64,000 nucleotides of DNA from Paenibacillus sp. OV219 (GCF_900110075.1 NZ_FOCJ01000011.1:121083-185082); one strand, 5' to 3'. Positions 35,971 through 45,299 are shown, numbered from the stretch's first letter. Notes: generated from the letters alone by a model not told the origin. Translations and numbers: made by a program.

Positions 35971-36804
35971 ATGCGGCTAGGCGGACAAGTTTTTCTACAG
36001 GAGAAAAATCCGGAGAGCTGGGCGAAGGCGCATAAGCAGGCTGGCTTCCGAGCGGCGACGTGCCCAATTGATCGAGAAGACCAACTGTCCGAGCTCGACC
36101 TCTATATGAAGGCAGCAAGAGAGCAGGATATTGTCATCTCCGAAGTGGGAGCTTGGAGCAATCCGATCAGCCCGAACGAGCAGACTAGACGGGAAGCCAT
36201 TGCCTATTGCCGAAGGAGGCTGGAGCTCGCGGAGCGCATAGGAGCAGGCGTATGCGTCACGATTGCAGGATCGCGTGGTGAGCAATGGGATGGACCGCAC
36301 CCGGACAATTTCAACGAGGATACCTTTGAGCTAATTGTAGAGACCGTGCGGGACATTATTGATGCGGTGAAGCCGCAGCGGACGGTATTTGCGCTCGAGA
36401 TGATGCCGTGGGTTTTCCCGGACTCAGCCGATACCTATCTTGAGTTAATCAAGGCGGTCGACCGCCAAGGCTTCGGCGTTCACTTCGATCCCGTGAATAT
36501 TATCAGCAGCCCGAGGACGTACTACCGGACCGGTGATATCATTCGAGACTTCTTCAGCAAGCTCGGACCCTATATTCGAAATTGTCACGCCAAGGACATT
36601 CTGCTGCGCAGCCACTTAACCGTTCACCTCGACGAGGTTATTCCAGGTCAGGGGATGCTTGATTACAAGGCCTTCTTGACGGAGCTGCACAAGCTGCATC
36701 CCGATACCCCGCTCATGATTGAGCATCTGCGCACCAATGAGGAATACCAGCAAGCAGCGGATTATATTCGCGGCGTTGCAGCGGAATTGCATATTTCGTT
36801 GTAA
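35971..36804 (+). CDS. sugar phosphate isomerase/epimerase (TIM-barrel, AP endonuclease 2 family)
   Basis: The 277-residue protein reads as a complete xylose-isomerase-like barrel. Metal ligands appear as ALEMMPW near 151 (Glu), GVHFDPVNI near 184 (His, Asp), NCHAKDI near 209 (His) and MIEHL near 250 (Glu). Such enzymes isomerise or epimerise sugars and inositols. The substrate is unknown. The binding site is weak (GGATGGGA). It is a single gene with no visible partner; repeat cluster C follows it. Confidence 0.85.
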   Translation: MRLGGQVFLQEKNPESWAKAHKQAGFRAATCPIDREDQLSELDLYMKAAREQDIVISEVGAWSNPISPNEQTRREAIAYCRRRLELAERIGAGVCVTIAGSRGEQWDGPHPDNFNEDTFELIVETVRDIIDAVKPQRTVFALEMMPWVFPDSADTYLELIKAVDRQGFGVHFDPVNIISSPRTYYRTGDIIRDFFSKLGPYIRNCHAKDILLRSHLTVHLDEVIPGQGMLDYKAFLTELHKLHPDTPLMIEHLRTNEEYQQAADYIRGVAAELHISL

Positions 36805-36819
36805 AAGTAGCAGAGAACG

Positions 36820-36956
36820 GCTAACGAATCTCAGCATCCTTATTTGCCCGGAAGTCACTCCTTACAAGCGCTAACGAACCCCAACGGCGTTATTTGGCAT
36901 CAAAAAGCTCAACTCGGCAAGTAAATGAGGGAATAACGTGTCTATGATTCGTTAGC
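36820..36956. repeat. intergenic repeat cluster C (three copies of the 25-nt module)
   Basis: Two plus-strand copies (36820-36844 and 36870-36894) and one inverted copy (36932-36956) of GYTAACGRA-(9 nt)-CSTTATT fill most of the space after the epimerase gene. The rest of 36957-37106 shows nothing recognisable. Confidence 0.78.
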
Positions 36957-37118
36957 GCTCCGAAAACAGCTATCTATTTCGCGGCGAATAAGCGCAGCTG
37001 AGGTCGTTAAAATGAGCGGAGCAGCCTCGAGTAGGCACGTAGGCATGTCATCGGCAGGCATCGACCATCGACAGCCAGCGCATTCATGCCGCGCCGACTT
37101 TCCCGCACAGACACAAAA

Positions 37119-37167
37119 AAGGCCCCTATACCGGCAACTTCACAGCCTGCCGCCGTATAGGGGCCTT
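37119..37167 (-). terminator. terminator of the class A PBP gene
   Basis: AAGGCCCCTATAC (37119-37131) and GTATAGGGGCCTT (37155-37167) are perfectly complementary; on the minus strand the stem is followed by TTTTTTGTGT. Confidence 0.88.
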
Positions 37168-37181
37168 CCCGCGTCAGTGCA

Positions 37182-39296
37182 TTAGTTCGCCCACCAGCGC
37201 TTGAACACTTTCCACCATGCTTTTGTCTGCTCCGACTTCGCGTCGGCGCTGCCATCCGGCGATACCGGGATATCGCCGTGAACGCCGCATACCTCGGTCG
37301 GCTGCGTGCCGCTAACGAACGTCTCGAGCCGCCGGTTCTGGCACGTCTTGCCGGCGAGCTTGCCGCTGCTTGGGTCAATGTAGACGGACACGACGCCGTC
37401 TGGCAGCGGGAAGATCTTCGGCGGAATCGCCGAAAGCGCCGCTTCCGTATAGGAAGCGAAGATCGGCGCCGCCCGCCGCGCTTCCGTCTGCGACAGCTTG
37501 CGGTCCTTGTCGTAGCCGACCCAGACCGCTGTTGCAAGCTCAGGCGTGTAGCCGACGAGCCACGCGTCGGTCGCGGTCGTGCCGGTCTTGCCGGCGACCG
37601 GCCGCTTAATCATTGCCGATACGCGGCCTGCTGTGCCGCCGGTATCGAACACGCTCTCCATCAGGCTCGTCAGCACATATGCATGCGCTGCATCGACGAC
37701 TGTATAGGAAGCAGGCTTCGCTTCATAGAGCACTTCGCCTTTGCTGTCCTCGATGCGCAGAATCGCCGTCGGTTCTATCCGAACGCCGCCATTGGCGAGC
37801 GTGCCGAAGGCGGACGCCATCTCCATCGGGCTGATCGGGAACGTGCCGAGTGCCAGCGACGGCACCGGCTTCATCGGGCTCTCGATGCCGAGCCTCCGCG
37901 CCATATCGATCACCTTTTCCGGTCCGACGGCCATAATCGAGTTCACTGCATAGATGTTGTCAGAGCTCGCAATCGCCTGCCGCAAATCAATATAATCGCC
38001 GACATACTTGCTGTTGTAGTTGCTTGGCGAGTAGGTTTTGCGCCCTTCATCATAGGTGAAGATGGTCGGTGCGCTCTTGAACTTCGACACAGGTGTCAGC
38101 ACGCCTTGCTGCAAGGCGGTCAAATAGAGAATCGGCTTAAAAGACGAGCCCGGCTGCCGCGTCTTAGCGAAGACGCGGTTATATTGATTCGTCTTGTATT
38201 CGCGTCCGCCGACCATCGCTTTAATATAGCCGGTGCGCGGGTCAACGGAGACGAGAGCGGCCTGCTGCTGCGAATCCTCGGGAATGCCATTCGCAACGGC
38301 TTCCTCTGCGGCGTGCTGCGCGGCAGGATCCAGCGTCGTGAAGATCCGGATTCCGCCTTCGCTCAGCTTCCGCTCATCAATGCCGAGTTTGTCGACAGCG
38401 ATGTAGCGCACGTAATCGCGGAAGTAAGGCGCAGATCCGCTCGATTTGCTCGTACCAAGCGGGATGAATTTGAGGAGCTCCGCACCTGCTGTCTTCGCAT
38501 CCGTCTGCTGAATAATGCCCTGATCGGCCATCGTCTGAAGGATCGTCCGCTGGCGGTCCTTCGCGTTCTTCATATCCATATACGGCGAGTAATACTTTGG
38601 CCCTTTCGGGATACCTGCAAGCATTGCACTCTCAGCCAAAGTCAGCTCCGAAGCGTGCTTGCCGTAGTACAGCTCCGATGCTGCCTCCGCGCCATAGGCG
38701 CCGTGGCCATAGTAGATTTCATTCAAGTACAGCGCCAGAATTTCATCCTTGGAGTAGTGCATCTCCAATTGAATGGTATACATCGCTTCCTTCAGCTTCC
38801 GAGACCATGTACGCTCATGTGTCAGGTATAGATTGCGGGCAAGCTGCTGCGTCAGCGTGCTCGCCCCTTGCTTCCGCGATAGATGTTCCACATTCACAAA
38901 GGCGGCCCGTGCCATACCTTTCAAATCGAAGCCCAAATGATCGTAAAAGCGCTGATCCTCTATCGCCAGCGTCGACTCAAGGAGATAGGGCGAAATCTCC
39001 TTCAATGGAACCGACTGCCGGTTCTCGCCAGCATGGAAGGTGTCTATGACATGGCCCTGTGCATCCAACATCTGCGACGTTTGGCTAATTGCTGAAGCAG
39101 GCAGCGCCTGCACCCGCAAATAATAAAGGAAGCAGAAAGCCGCTACGAACAAGAGCAGCAATGCCGCTCCCGTATAAAGCAGCCACCGCTGCAGTCTTTT
39201 CAAGAGAGGCAGCCAGCGTTCTAATAATATGGTGATCGGTATTCGAAGCTTCCTGCCGCTGTTTTTGCCGCCATGCCTGAACACGAATCGTTTCAT
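37182..39296 (-). CDS. pbpG: class A penicillin-binding protein (glycosyltransferase + transpeptidase)
   Basis: The 704-residue protein has a cytoplasmic basic N-terminus, one membrane anchor near residues 38-60, a GT51 domain (EDQRFYDHLGFD near 112; LNEIYYGHGAYG near 190) and a transpeptidase domain with the active-site Ser in PGSSFKP near 390, SSDN near 447 and KTGTT near 573. It polymerises and cross-links peptidoglycan. Position next to speE-speB matches B. subtilis pbpG (PBP2d), a sporulation PBP, so I use that name with moderate confidence. It is divergent from speE. Confidence 0.9.
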   Translation of the reverse strand: MKRFVFRHGGKNSGRKLRIPITILLERWLPLLKRLQRWLLYTGAALLLLFVAAFCFLYYLRVQALPASAISQTSQMLDAQGHVIDTFHAGENRQSVPLKEISPYLLESTLAIEDQRFYDHLGFDLKGMARAAFVNVEHLSRKQGASTLTQQLARNLYLTHERTWSRKLKEAMYTIQLEMHYSKDEILALYLNEIYYGHGAYGAEAASELYYGKHASELTLAESAMLAGIPKGPKYYSPYMDMKNAKDRQRTILQTMADQGIIQQTDAKTAGAELLKFIPLGTSKSSGSAPYFRDYVRYIAVDKLGIDERKLSEGGIRIFTTLDPAAQHAAEEAVANGIPEDSQQQAALVSVDPRTGYIKAMVGGREYKTNQYNRVFAKTRQPGSSFKPILYLTALQQGVLTPVSKFKSAPTIFTYDEGRKTYSPSNYNSKYVGDYIDLRQAIASSDNIYAVNSIMAVGPEKVIDMARRLGIESPMKPVPSLALGTFPISPMEMASAFGTLANGGVRIEPTAILRIEDSKGEVLYEAKPASYTVVDAAHAYVLTSLMESVFDTGGTAGRVSAMIKRPVAGKTGTTATDAWLVGYTPELATAVWVGYDKDRKLSQTEARRAAPIFASYTEAALSAIPPKIFPLPDGVVSVYIDPSSGKLAGKTCQNRRLETFVSGTQPTEVCGVHGDIPVSPDGSADAKSEQTKAWWKVFKRWWAN

Positions 39297-39459
39297 CTGT
39301 TTTAACTCCTAACCTGTTAGTCCAATCTAATGTTAGCTTTTGCCGCTAGAGGACGGTTCCAGCTGTTTACGCTATTCCCACTAGTATGGAAAACATTGGA
39401 GCGCACTATTCGTAAAAAGGAATGGGGATGTTAAATTTTTGTGCACGAGTGGCAAAAGG

Positions 39460-39487
39460 TTGCTTTTTCCCCTCGTTAACTTATAAT
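39460..39487 (+). promoter_or_regulatory. sigma-A-like promoter of speE-speB
   Basis: TTGCTT (39460-39465) and TATAAT (39482-39487) are separated by 16 bases and lie 65 bases upstream of the speE start. Confidence 0.65.
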
Positions 39488-39552
39488 ACAGATTGAAACA
39501 TTGACCTTATGATCAATTGCACCATTACATACAAGAAAGCAGGGATTACACG

Positions 39553-40380
39553 ATGGAATTGTGGTACACCGAGAAGCAAACGCCAACGTACGGCATTACG
39601 ATGAAAGTAAAAGAAACTTATGTTAGCGAGCAAACGGACTTCCAACAGCTTGATATGATCGAGACGGAAGAATTCGGCACGATGCTCGTGCTCGACGGTA
39701 TGGTTATGACAACGGACAAGGACGAGTGGGTATATCACGAAATGGTCGCTCACCCGGTTCTGTACACGCACCCGAATCCGAAAAAAGTTCTCGTAGTCGG
39801 CGGCGGCGACGGCGGCGTTATCCGCGAGATTCTGAAGCACCCGAGCGTTGAGAAGGCTGTCCTTGTTGATATCGACGGCAAAGTTATCGAATACTCGAAG
39901 AAATACCTTCCGCAAATCGCTTGCGGTTTGGACGATCCGCGCGTTGAAGTGCATGTGAACGACGGCTTCATGCATATCCATGACCACAAGAATGAATATG
40001 ACGTTGTTATGGTTGACTCCACAGAGCCGGTTGGCCCTGCGGTAAACCTGTTCACACGGGGCTTCTATCAAGGCATCTACGATGCACTGAAGGAAGACGG
40101 CATCTTCGTTGCTCAAACGGACAACCCTTGGTTCACGCCTGAACTGATCACGAACGTTAACCGTGACGTGAAAGAAGTGTTCCCGATCGTGCGCGTATTC
40201 TGGGCTAACGTTCCGACGTACCCAAGCGGTCTGTGGACATTCACAATGGGCAGCAAAAAGTACGATCCACTTGAAGTGGACGAGTCCAGCATTCCTGAGA
40301 TCGATACAAAATACTACTCCCCTCGTCTGCACAAAGCGGCTTTCGTTCTGCCGAAGTTTGTAGAAGATCTGGTAAAGTAA
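39553..40380 (+). CDS. speE: spermidine synthase (polyamine aminopropyltransferase)
   Basis: The 275-residue enzyme opens [14 protein letters not shown] and has the decarboxylated-SAM site [15 protein letters not shown] near residue 79, [12 protein letters not shown] near 101 and the catalytic stretch [11 protein letters not shown] near 155. It transfers an aminopropyl group to putrescine. The start at ATG 39553 gives the family length; a longer frame to 39517 has no support. The agmatinase gene follows 19 bases later, so putrescine is made and used by one operon. Confidence 0.95.
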   Translation: MELWYTEKQTPTYGITMKVKETYVSEQTDFQQLDMIETEEFGTMLVLDGMVMTTDKDEWVYHEMVAHPVLYTHPNPKKVLVVGGGDGGVIREILKHPSVEKAVLVDIDGKVIEYSKKYLPQIACGLDDPRVEVHVNDGFMHIHDHKNEYDVVMVDSTEPVGPAVNLFTRGFYQGIYDALKEDGIFVAQTDNPWFTPELITNVNRDVKEVFPIVRVFWANVPTYPSGLWTFTMGSKKYDPLEVDESSIPEIDTKYYSPRLHKAAFVLPKFVEDLVK

Positions 40381-40399
40381 GAGGAGACTACTGCGACCT

Positions 40400-41269
40400 A
40401 TGAAACTCGATCAAAAATATTCCGGCAACGTCTTTATTCTAAGCTCGGAAGACTATAATACGTCCAAGGCTGTTATCTACGGCATGCCGATGGACTTTAC
40501 CGTATCGTTCCGCCCAGGCTCCCGATTCGGCCCTCCGCGCATCCGCGAAGTGTCGATCGGTCTTGAAGAGTACAGCCCGTACCTCGACCGCAGCCTGGAA
40601 GACATCGAATATTTCGATGCTGGTGACCTGTTGCTGCCTTTCGGTAATGCGGCTCGCTCGCTCGATATTATCAGCGAATTCGTTGCAGGCGTACTTGAAG
40701 ACGGCAAAATGCCAGTCGGTCTTGGCGGTGAGCACCTGTGCTCGTGGCCGATATTCCAAGAGGTGTACAAGAAGTACCCGGACATGGCGATCATCCACTT
40801 TGACGCTCATGCCGACCTGCGTGAGAATTATGAAGGCGAACCGCTTTCGCACTCCACGCCGCTTCGCAAAGCAGCTGGCCTCATCGGCGGCAAGAACATC
40901 TACCAATTCGGTATTCGTTCCGGTTCCCGTGAAGAATGGCAGTTCGCTCGCGAGAACATCAATTTCCACCCGTTCGAAGTGCTCGAGCCTTTGAAAAAAG
41001 TGCTGCCTGAGCTTGCTGGTCGTCCCGTTTACCTGACGATCGACATCGACGTGCTCGACCCTTCCGCAGCGCCTGGTACAGGTACAGCGGAAGCTGGCGG
41101 CATCACATCGAAGGAGCTGATCGACGCGGTTCATGCGATTGCAAAAGCAGGCATCAACATCGTTGGCTGCGATCTCGTGGAAGTAGCGCCAGCTTATGAC
41201 CCAACGGAACAAACACAGATCGTCGCGGCGAAAGTCATCCGCGAAATGCTGCTAGGTTTCATCAAGTAA
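40400..41269 (+). CDS. speB: agmatinase
   Basis: The 289-residue ureohydrolase carries the binuclear manganese motifs GGEHL near 113, IIHFDAHADLRE near 132 and LTIDIDVLDPSAAPGTG near 213. It hydrolyses agmatine to putrescine and urea. GAGGAG lies about 13 bases before the ATG. It is the second gene of the speE-speB operon and ends at a strong terminator. Its substrate comes from arginine decarboxylation, which is not encoded in this window. Confidence 0.94.
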   Translation: MKLDQKYSGNVFILSSEDYNTSKAVIYGMPMDFTVSFRPGSRFGPPRIREVSIGLEEYSPYLDRSLEDIEYFDAGDLLLPFGNAARSLDIISEFVAGVLEDGKMPVGLGGEHLCSWPIFQEVYKKYPDMAIIHFDAHADLRENYEGEPLSHSTPLRKAAGLIGGKNIYQFGIRSGSREEWQFARENINFHPFEVLEPLKKVLPELAGRPVYLTIDIDVLDPSAAPGTGTAEAGGITSKELIDAVHAIAKAGINIVGCDLVEVAPAYDPTEQTQIVAAKVIREMLLGFIK

Positions 41270-41277
41270 TAAACGAA

Positions 41278-41313
41278 GCTGAGAGTTGCGACAAGCACTC
41301 TCAGCTTTTTTTT
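41278..41313 (+). terminator. terminator of speE-speB
   Basis: AGCTGAGAGT and ACTCTCAGCT form a perfect 10-bp stem followed by a run of T. Confidence 0.93.
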
Positions 41314-41690
41314 GTTGTTGGGCAAGGCGCTGGGCGGCGCCGCCCAAAAATGCAGGGTTGAGACCCATCGTTTCGGCGAGGCTTAGGCGCTGAGAGTCGG
41401 GTTTCCCATCTCTCGGAGCAGAAATATTGCTGTTTGTGGACGGGAAGTAGTGTGTTTTCCGACTCTCCGGGCTCTCAGCAGCCCCAAGTGGCAAACGTTG
41501 AGGAACCAACATGCTCTTTCAGTAGGGAAACCGCCGAATGGTTGAACCCTATCACGGAGTTGCACAGGATCGGAAGAACATTCGACGGAGAAGTGGGTGC
41601 CATTTAGGCTGATTTTTTGAATGGGTTTCACGCTTGGATTCTCTCTTTTCTGGTCATAATGGTTACTAGTGTAGTTTGAGTGATCAATAG
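41314..41690. other. intergenic block with several palindromes, no gene
   Basis: There is no ORF I would accept. It holds a perfect 16-bp palindrome (TGGGCGGCGCCGCCCA, 41331-41346), an inverted pair GAGAGTCGG (41392-41400)/CCGACTCTC (41459-41467), and several copies of CTGAGAG or CTCTCAG. On the minus strand part of it can be read for about 75 codons, but without a ribosome binding site. It may be a structured RNA or a dispersed element. Confidence 0.35.
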
Positions 41691-41704
41691 GAGGGATGGC
41701 GCAC

Positions 41705-41956
41705 GTGAACATTTTACCGATTCATGAACGGCTCGCCGAGTTGTGGACAATTCGTATTCGTCGTCAGCTGTCGGGGGACGAGCACGCTGACTTCGAGCAT
41801 TGCCTTGCCGTCAATGCGATGCATATTAGGCAGTTGGCCAATCTGCACAATTTGTCGCTTGCCGCCTCCATGGTGCAGGACGTCGAATGGCAGCATGAAA
41901 TTTGTCAGCGTCTGGAGAAGCTGAGCGGTCAGCCGCCGGGTTCGCCGCAGCCATAA
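41705..41956 (+). CDS. small conserved protein of unknown function (DUF7667-like)
   Basis: The 83-residue protein starts with GTG at 41705, nine bases after AGGAGGG; ATG 41696 is too close to that site. It is helical and soluble: LPIHERLAELWTIRIRRQLS, then HCLAVNAM and the C-terminal VEWQHEICQRLEKLSG. The character resembles small Paenibacillus proteins annotated as DUF7667; no function is known. It precedes the glycosylase gene by 71 bases on the same strand. Confidence 0.6.
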   Translation: MNILPIHERLAELWTIRIRRQLSGDEHADFEHCLAVNAMHIRQLANLHNLSLAASMVQDVEWQHEICQRLEKLSGQPPGSPQP

Positions 41957-42027
41957 GCTTGTTCATTCGCTTGCATCAGCTAGTCGCATCAGGTTAAGCT
42001 CGGAGGAGAAGGAGGTGGCAGAAGGCG

Positions 42028-42531
42028 ATGCGCGTTCACTCTTTTCCGCCGATTATGAACGATGGCGCGACAGTGCTTATACTTGGCAGCATGCCCGGTG
42101 AAGCTTCGATTGCGATGAACGAATACTATGGCAATCCGCGCAATCATATGTGGCGGGTGCTGTATGGCTTGTTCGGGCGCGAGCCGGATGAGGGATATGA
42201 GGACAGGCTTGCTTTTGCAGCCTCACACGGTATTGCCATGTGGGATGTCATCGCGTCATGTGAACGCGAAGGCAGCCTTGATGCCAACATTCGAGCGGAG
42301 GTGCCGAATGACTTGCCCGGTCTTGCGAAGATGCACCCGAGCTTACGCTGCTTGGCGTTTAACGGAACGAAATCGCATGATACGTTTAAGAAGTATTTTC
42401 GCGACGATCCAATCTTCGATGGCATGGCTAGGCTGAAGCTGCCGTCAACGAGCCCGATTCCAACCAAGCATATGCGTAATACGGCTGATCGAATTGAAGC
42501 ATGGCGGGTAATTCTACCGTTCTTGAAATAG
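42028..42531 (+). CDS. DNA-deoxyinosine glycosylase (uracil-DNA glycosylase superfamily)
   Basis: The 167-residue protein has the superfamily motif 1 as LILGSMPGEAS near 18, NPRNHMWRVL near 36, and motif 2 as LPSTSPIP near 139. This set marks the hypoxanthine/deoxyinosine-type glycosylase branch. It removes damaged bases from DNA to start repair. GGAGAAGGAGG precedes the ATG. The AGTAGG end lies just before the promoter of the T-box leader. Confidence 0.85.
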   Translation: MRVHSFPPIMNDGATVLILGSMPGEASIAMNEYYGNPRNHMWRVLYGLFGREPDEGYEDRLAFAASHGIAMWDVIASCEREGSLDANIRAEVPNDLPGLAKMHPSLRCLAFNGTKSHDTFKKYFRDDPIFDGMARLKLPSTSPIPTKHMRNTADRIEAWRVILPFLK

Positions 42532-42558
42532 AAGCAAAGTAGGAGTAACAATTGACGC

Positions 42559-42586
42559 TTGCATTTTCAGCGAGGTTGCATATAAT
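42559..42586 (+). promoter_or_regulatory. promoter of the T-box argS
   Basis: TTGCAT (42559-42564), 16 bases, TATAAT (42581-42586). It lies about 20 bases before the first base-paired region of the T-box leader. Confidence 0.75.
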
Positions 42587-42604
42587 AGGGGAAATAACAG
42601 CTAT

Positions 42605-42895
42605 ATACGATGATTGGGACAGTACCTTGCAGTTCGGTGCTAGCAGCGAGCCGGGGCAGTGGAAGCCGGTGCAGCGACGTAAGGGAAGCGGACCCAGGAG
42701 TAGATGAACCGAAACGCGACTTGGCGGCAGATTTCTGCTTGAACAAGAGGCGTCCGTAGGCGCATCCGGTCACCCCGTTATCGTGCCTTGAGAGGCTTCT
42801 TTCCTCGCGTTGCTACGGCATCCGGGAAGGAAGGCTAGAAGAGTGGTACCGCGGAATTTCAACCTCCGTCTCTTTATTGAGACGGGGTTTTTTTA
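42605..42895 (+). promoter_or_regulatory. T-box riboswitch with arginine (CGG) specifier
   Basis: The T-box sequence GAGTGGTACCGCGG is at 42841-42854, followed by a terminator (CCGTCTC/GAGACGG, 42866-42885, then T7). Stem I can be drawn: TGGG (42615-42618) pairs with CCCA (42693-42696), CCTT (42625-42628) with AAGG (42681-42684), leaving AGTA on the 5' side and GAAGCGGA on the 3' side. In that loop CGG (42689-42691) followed by A is the expected specifier and an arginine codon. Uncharged tRNA-Arg would stabilise the antiterminator and turn on argS. Confidence 0.9.
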
Positions 42896-42930
42896 TGTTC
42901 TTGAACATCACAATGGGGAGGAAACTTTGG

Positions 42931-44661
42931 ATGAGCCTGTTATTGCAGTGGGCAGCCGTACAGCTGCAGTCGTATGTCACTTTGGAGCATGAGGAGATCG
43001 TTCGGCTGCTGGAGCTGCCGCCGAATCCAGATCTTGGTGATGTCGCGTTCCCGTGCTTTGCGCTTTCTCGTTCGTTAAAGCTTGCGCCGGCGGTAATCGC
43101 GGGAGAGCTTGCGGGGCGCATCAATGGAGATGGAAAGCCCGTTCGTGCAGAGGCAACAGGGCCTTACCTCAACCTGTTCCTGCAGCGCGAGGAATGGGCG
43201 CCAAAGCTGCTTGCGCCGCTGCTTGCAAGTGATTTCGGCCAGTCACAGGCGGGTGCAAGGCAGCGCGTCATCATTGATTTGTCTTCTCCGAATATAGCGA
43301 AGCCGTTCGGCGTCGGCCATTTGCGCTCAACGATGATTGGCAACGCACTCGCTCAGATGTACCGCGCGTCTGGTTATGAGGTCGTCACGGTAAATCATAT
43401 CGGGGACTGGGGTACGCAGTTCGGTAAGTTGATGGAGGCGTACCGCCGTTGGGGCGATGAAGCGAAGCTGAAGGAAGCGCCGATAAAAGAGAGCCTCAGC
43501 TTGTACGTTCGTTTTCACGAGGAAGTAGAGAACGATGCGACGCTGGAAGACGAAGCCCGCCGCTGGTTCTGGAAGCTTGAGAACGGCGATGAGGAAGCGC
43601 ATCGTCTTTGGCAGTATTTTGTCTCCTTCAGCATGGAGGAGTTCGACCGCGTCTACGCGCGTCTCGGCGTGAAGTTCGATCATACGCTCGGGGAGAGCTT
43701 CTATAACGATAAGATGGGCGCTGTCGTTGAACGACTGACGGAGCTGCAGCTGCTGGAAGAGAGCAATGGCGCGCAGGTCGTACGCCTTGAAGAAGAAGGG
43801 CTGCCGCCATGTCTCATTCTGAAGACAGATGGTACGACAATCTACCCGACGCGTGACCTGGCTACGGCGCTCTACCGCAAGAAAGAGATGGGCGGAGATC
43901 TGCTGCTGTATGTGGTCGGCGCGGAGCAGAAGCTGCATTTTACCCAAGTGTTCGCGGTATTGAAACGCATGGGGGAAGAGGTAGCAGACGACTGTCTCCA
44001 TCTACCATTCGGGCTCATGAAGTTCGACGGTCGCAAAATGTCCACGCGTAAAGGGCAGGTTATCTTCCTCGATGAAGTGCTCGATGAAGCGGTAGCAAAG
44101 GCGTCGGCAATCATCACGGAGAAGAATCCGGAGCTTGAGGGCGCGCAGGACGTAGCGGAAGCGGTCGGAATCGGTGCGATCGTCTTCGGTGATCTGAAGC
44201 ATCACCGCATGCTGGAGGTCGACTTCTCGCTCGATGAAGCACTGCGCTTCGAAGGGGAGACTGGCCCGTATGTGCAATATACAGCGGCAAGAGCGTTCAA
44301 GCTGCTGGAAAAAGGTGGCCTATCGCTAGAGGGAGCGGAGACGCTGAGCCAGTCCGGTGCTATTGCAACAGAAGGACGTTACGGGCAGCATCTGACCGGA
44401 GCGGCTGCATGGGAATGCTTGAAGGCACTGGTGGCTTACCCGGAAGCGATTGCGGAGGCGATTCGCCAGCACGAGCCTTCCGTGCTCGCGCGCTTCCTGC
44501 TCGATGCAGCGAAGCGCTTCAACCGCTTCTACCATCAGGAGCGTATCCTGACGGAGAACGAGGAGGAGACCTCCGCGAAGCTACTTCTAGCCGCAGCGGT
44601 TGCCAGTCTCTTGCGCTCCGGGCTAACACTGCTCGGTCTCAAGACGCCGACACAGATTTAA
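42931..44661 (+). CDS. argS: arginyl-tRNA synthetase, T-box-controlled copy
   Basis: The 576-residue class I synthetase starts at ATG 42931 behind GGGGAGG. The HIGH motif appears as KPFGVGHLRST near residue 122, the KMSKS motif as KFDGRKMSTRKGQ near 370, and the C-terminal DALR anticodon-binding domain at about 455-576. It charges tRNA-Arg. It differs clearly from the second ArgRS at 45300: other HIGH and KMSK versions, little alignment at the N-terminus. It therefore is an acquired or ancient paralogue rather than a recent duplicate. The T-box implies induction on arginine shortage. Confidence 0.93.
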   Translation: MSLLLQWAAVQLQSYVTLEHEEIVRLLELPPNPDLGDVAFPCFALSRSLKLAPAVIAGELAGRINGDGKPVRAEATGPYLNLFLQREEWAPKLLAPLLASDFGQSQAGARQRVIIDLSSPNIAKPFGVGHLRSTMIGNALAQMYRASGYEVVTVNHIGDWGTQFGKLMEAYRRWGDEAKLKEAPIKESLSLYVRFHEEVENDATLEDEARRWFWKLENGDEEAHRLWQYFVSFSMEEFDRVYARLGVKFDHTLGESFYNDKMGAVVERLTELQLLEESNGAQVVRLEEEGLPPCLILKTDGTTIYPTRDLATALYRKKEMGGDLLLYVVGAEQKLHFTQVFAVLKRMGEEVADDCLHLPFGLMKFDGRKMSTRKGQVIFLDEVLDEAVAKASAIITEKNPELEGAQDVAEAVGIGAIVFGDLKHHRMLEVDFSLDEALRFEGETGPYVQYTAARAFKLLEKGGLSLEGAETLSQSGAIATEGRYGQHLTGAAAWECLKALVAYPEAIAEAIRQHEPSVLARFLLDAAKRFNRFYHQERILTENEEETSAKLLLAAAVASLLRSGLTLLGLKTPTQI

Positions 44662-44761
44662 GCACCGCCTGCTGCTGCGGCATATGCGGCGGGCATTGAA
44701 ATTGACGATGCTCCTGTATATAGTGAGGACAGGAGTATTAGGCGACGGGAGACCGTGATAC

Positions 44762-45250
44762 ATGACGGATAGAGCAAAAGTAACCATTACGCTTACAAGC
44801 GATGTCGATGGGGAGCGCGAGCATAACACATTCAGTGGTGAATGGTTTCGCAAGGGTAGTACAGTGTTCATCCGCTATGAAGAGACGGTAGAGGGCGCTT
44901 CAGGCGCGAGTGCGGAGGTGCGCACGATGATTCGCTATCGTGGCGGCGAGCTGAGTTTGTCGCGTCATGGCGCTGTGGAATCGCAGCAAGTATTTGTTGC
45001 AGGCGTTCGCCGCACCGGCCATTATACATCGGCGCATGCTAATTTCCATATGGAAACAGAGACGAAGCTGCTCTGGATGCAGTTCGGTGATTTCTCCGGG
45101 GAGCAGGAACAGCAGACGGCTGCAGAGGCCGCTGACCAGATCGTGCCGACGCTGCCGATGTTGCTGGAATGGCATTACACGCTGGTCATTAACGACGAGC
45201 CAACCGGTGAGTTTCGGATTCGGCTGAGGGCCGAAGAAGAAGTTTCGTAA
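44762..45250 (+). CDS. ywiB: DUF1934 (YwiB-like) beta-barrel protein
   Basis: The 162-residue protein opens [17 protein letters not shown] and shows alternating beta strands ([42 protein letters not shown]) typical of the lipocalin-like DUF1934 family. The function is unknown. In B. subtilis ywiB is directly upstream of argS, and here it lies 49 bases before the second argS, so this pair keeps the ancestral order while the T-box argS sits in front of it. Confidence 0.85.
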   Translation: MTDRAKVTITLTSDVDGEREHNTFSGEWFRKGSTVFIRYEETVEGASGASAEVRTMIRYRGGELSLSRHGAVESQQVFVAGVRRTGHYTSAHANFHMETETKLLWMQFGDFSGEQEQQTAAEAADQIVPTLPMLLEWHYTLVINDEPTGEFRIRLRAEEEVS

Positions 45251-45299
45251 GCTTGCTACTAGGTTTTCACATCTACGAACCAGGGGGATTGGATTTTTT

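Noticed and set aside
37278..38831. 517-codon open frame on the plus strand
   Set aside because: It is antisense to the PBP transpeptidase region, Arg- and His-rich, and has no ribosome binding site or known motif; the PBP frame explains the openness.
39481..40332. 283-codon minus-strand frame over speE
   Set aside because: It is a mirror of speE codon use; no start signal and no family resemblance.
41383..41712. 109-codon minus-strand frame
   Set aside because: No ribosome binding site, it overlaps the plus-strand start at 41705, and composition is not protein-like. Listed as an unexplained block instead.
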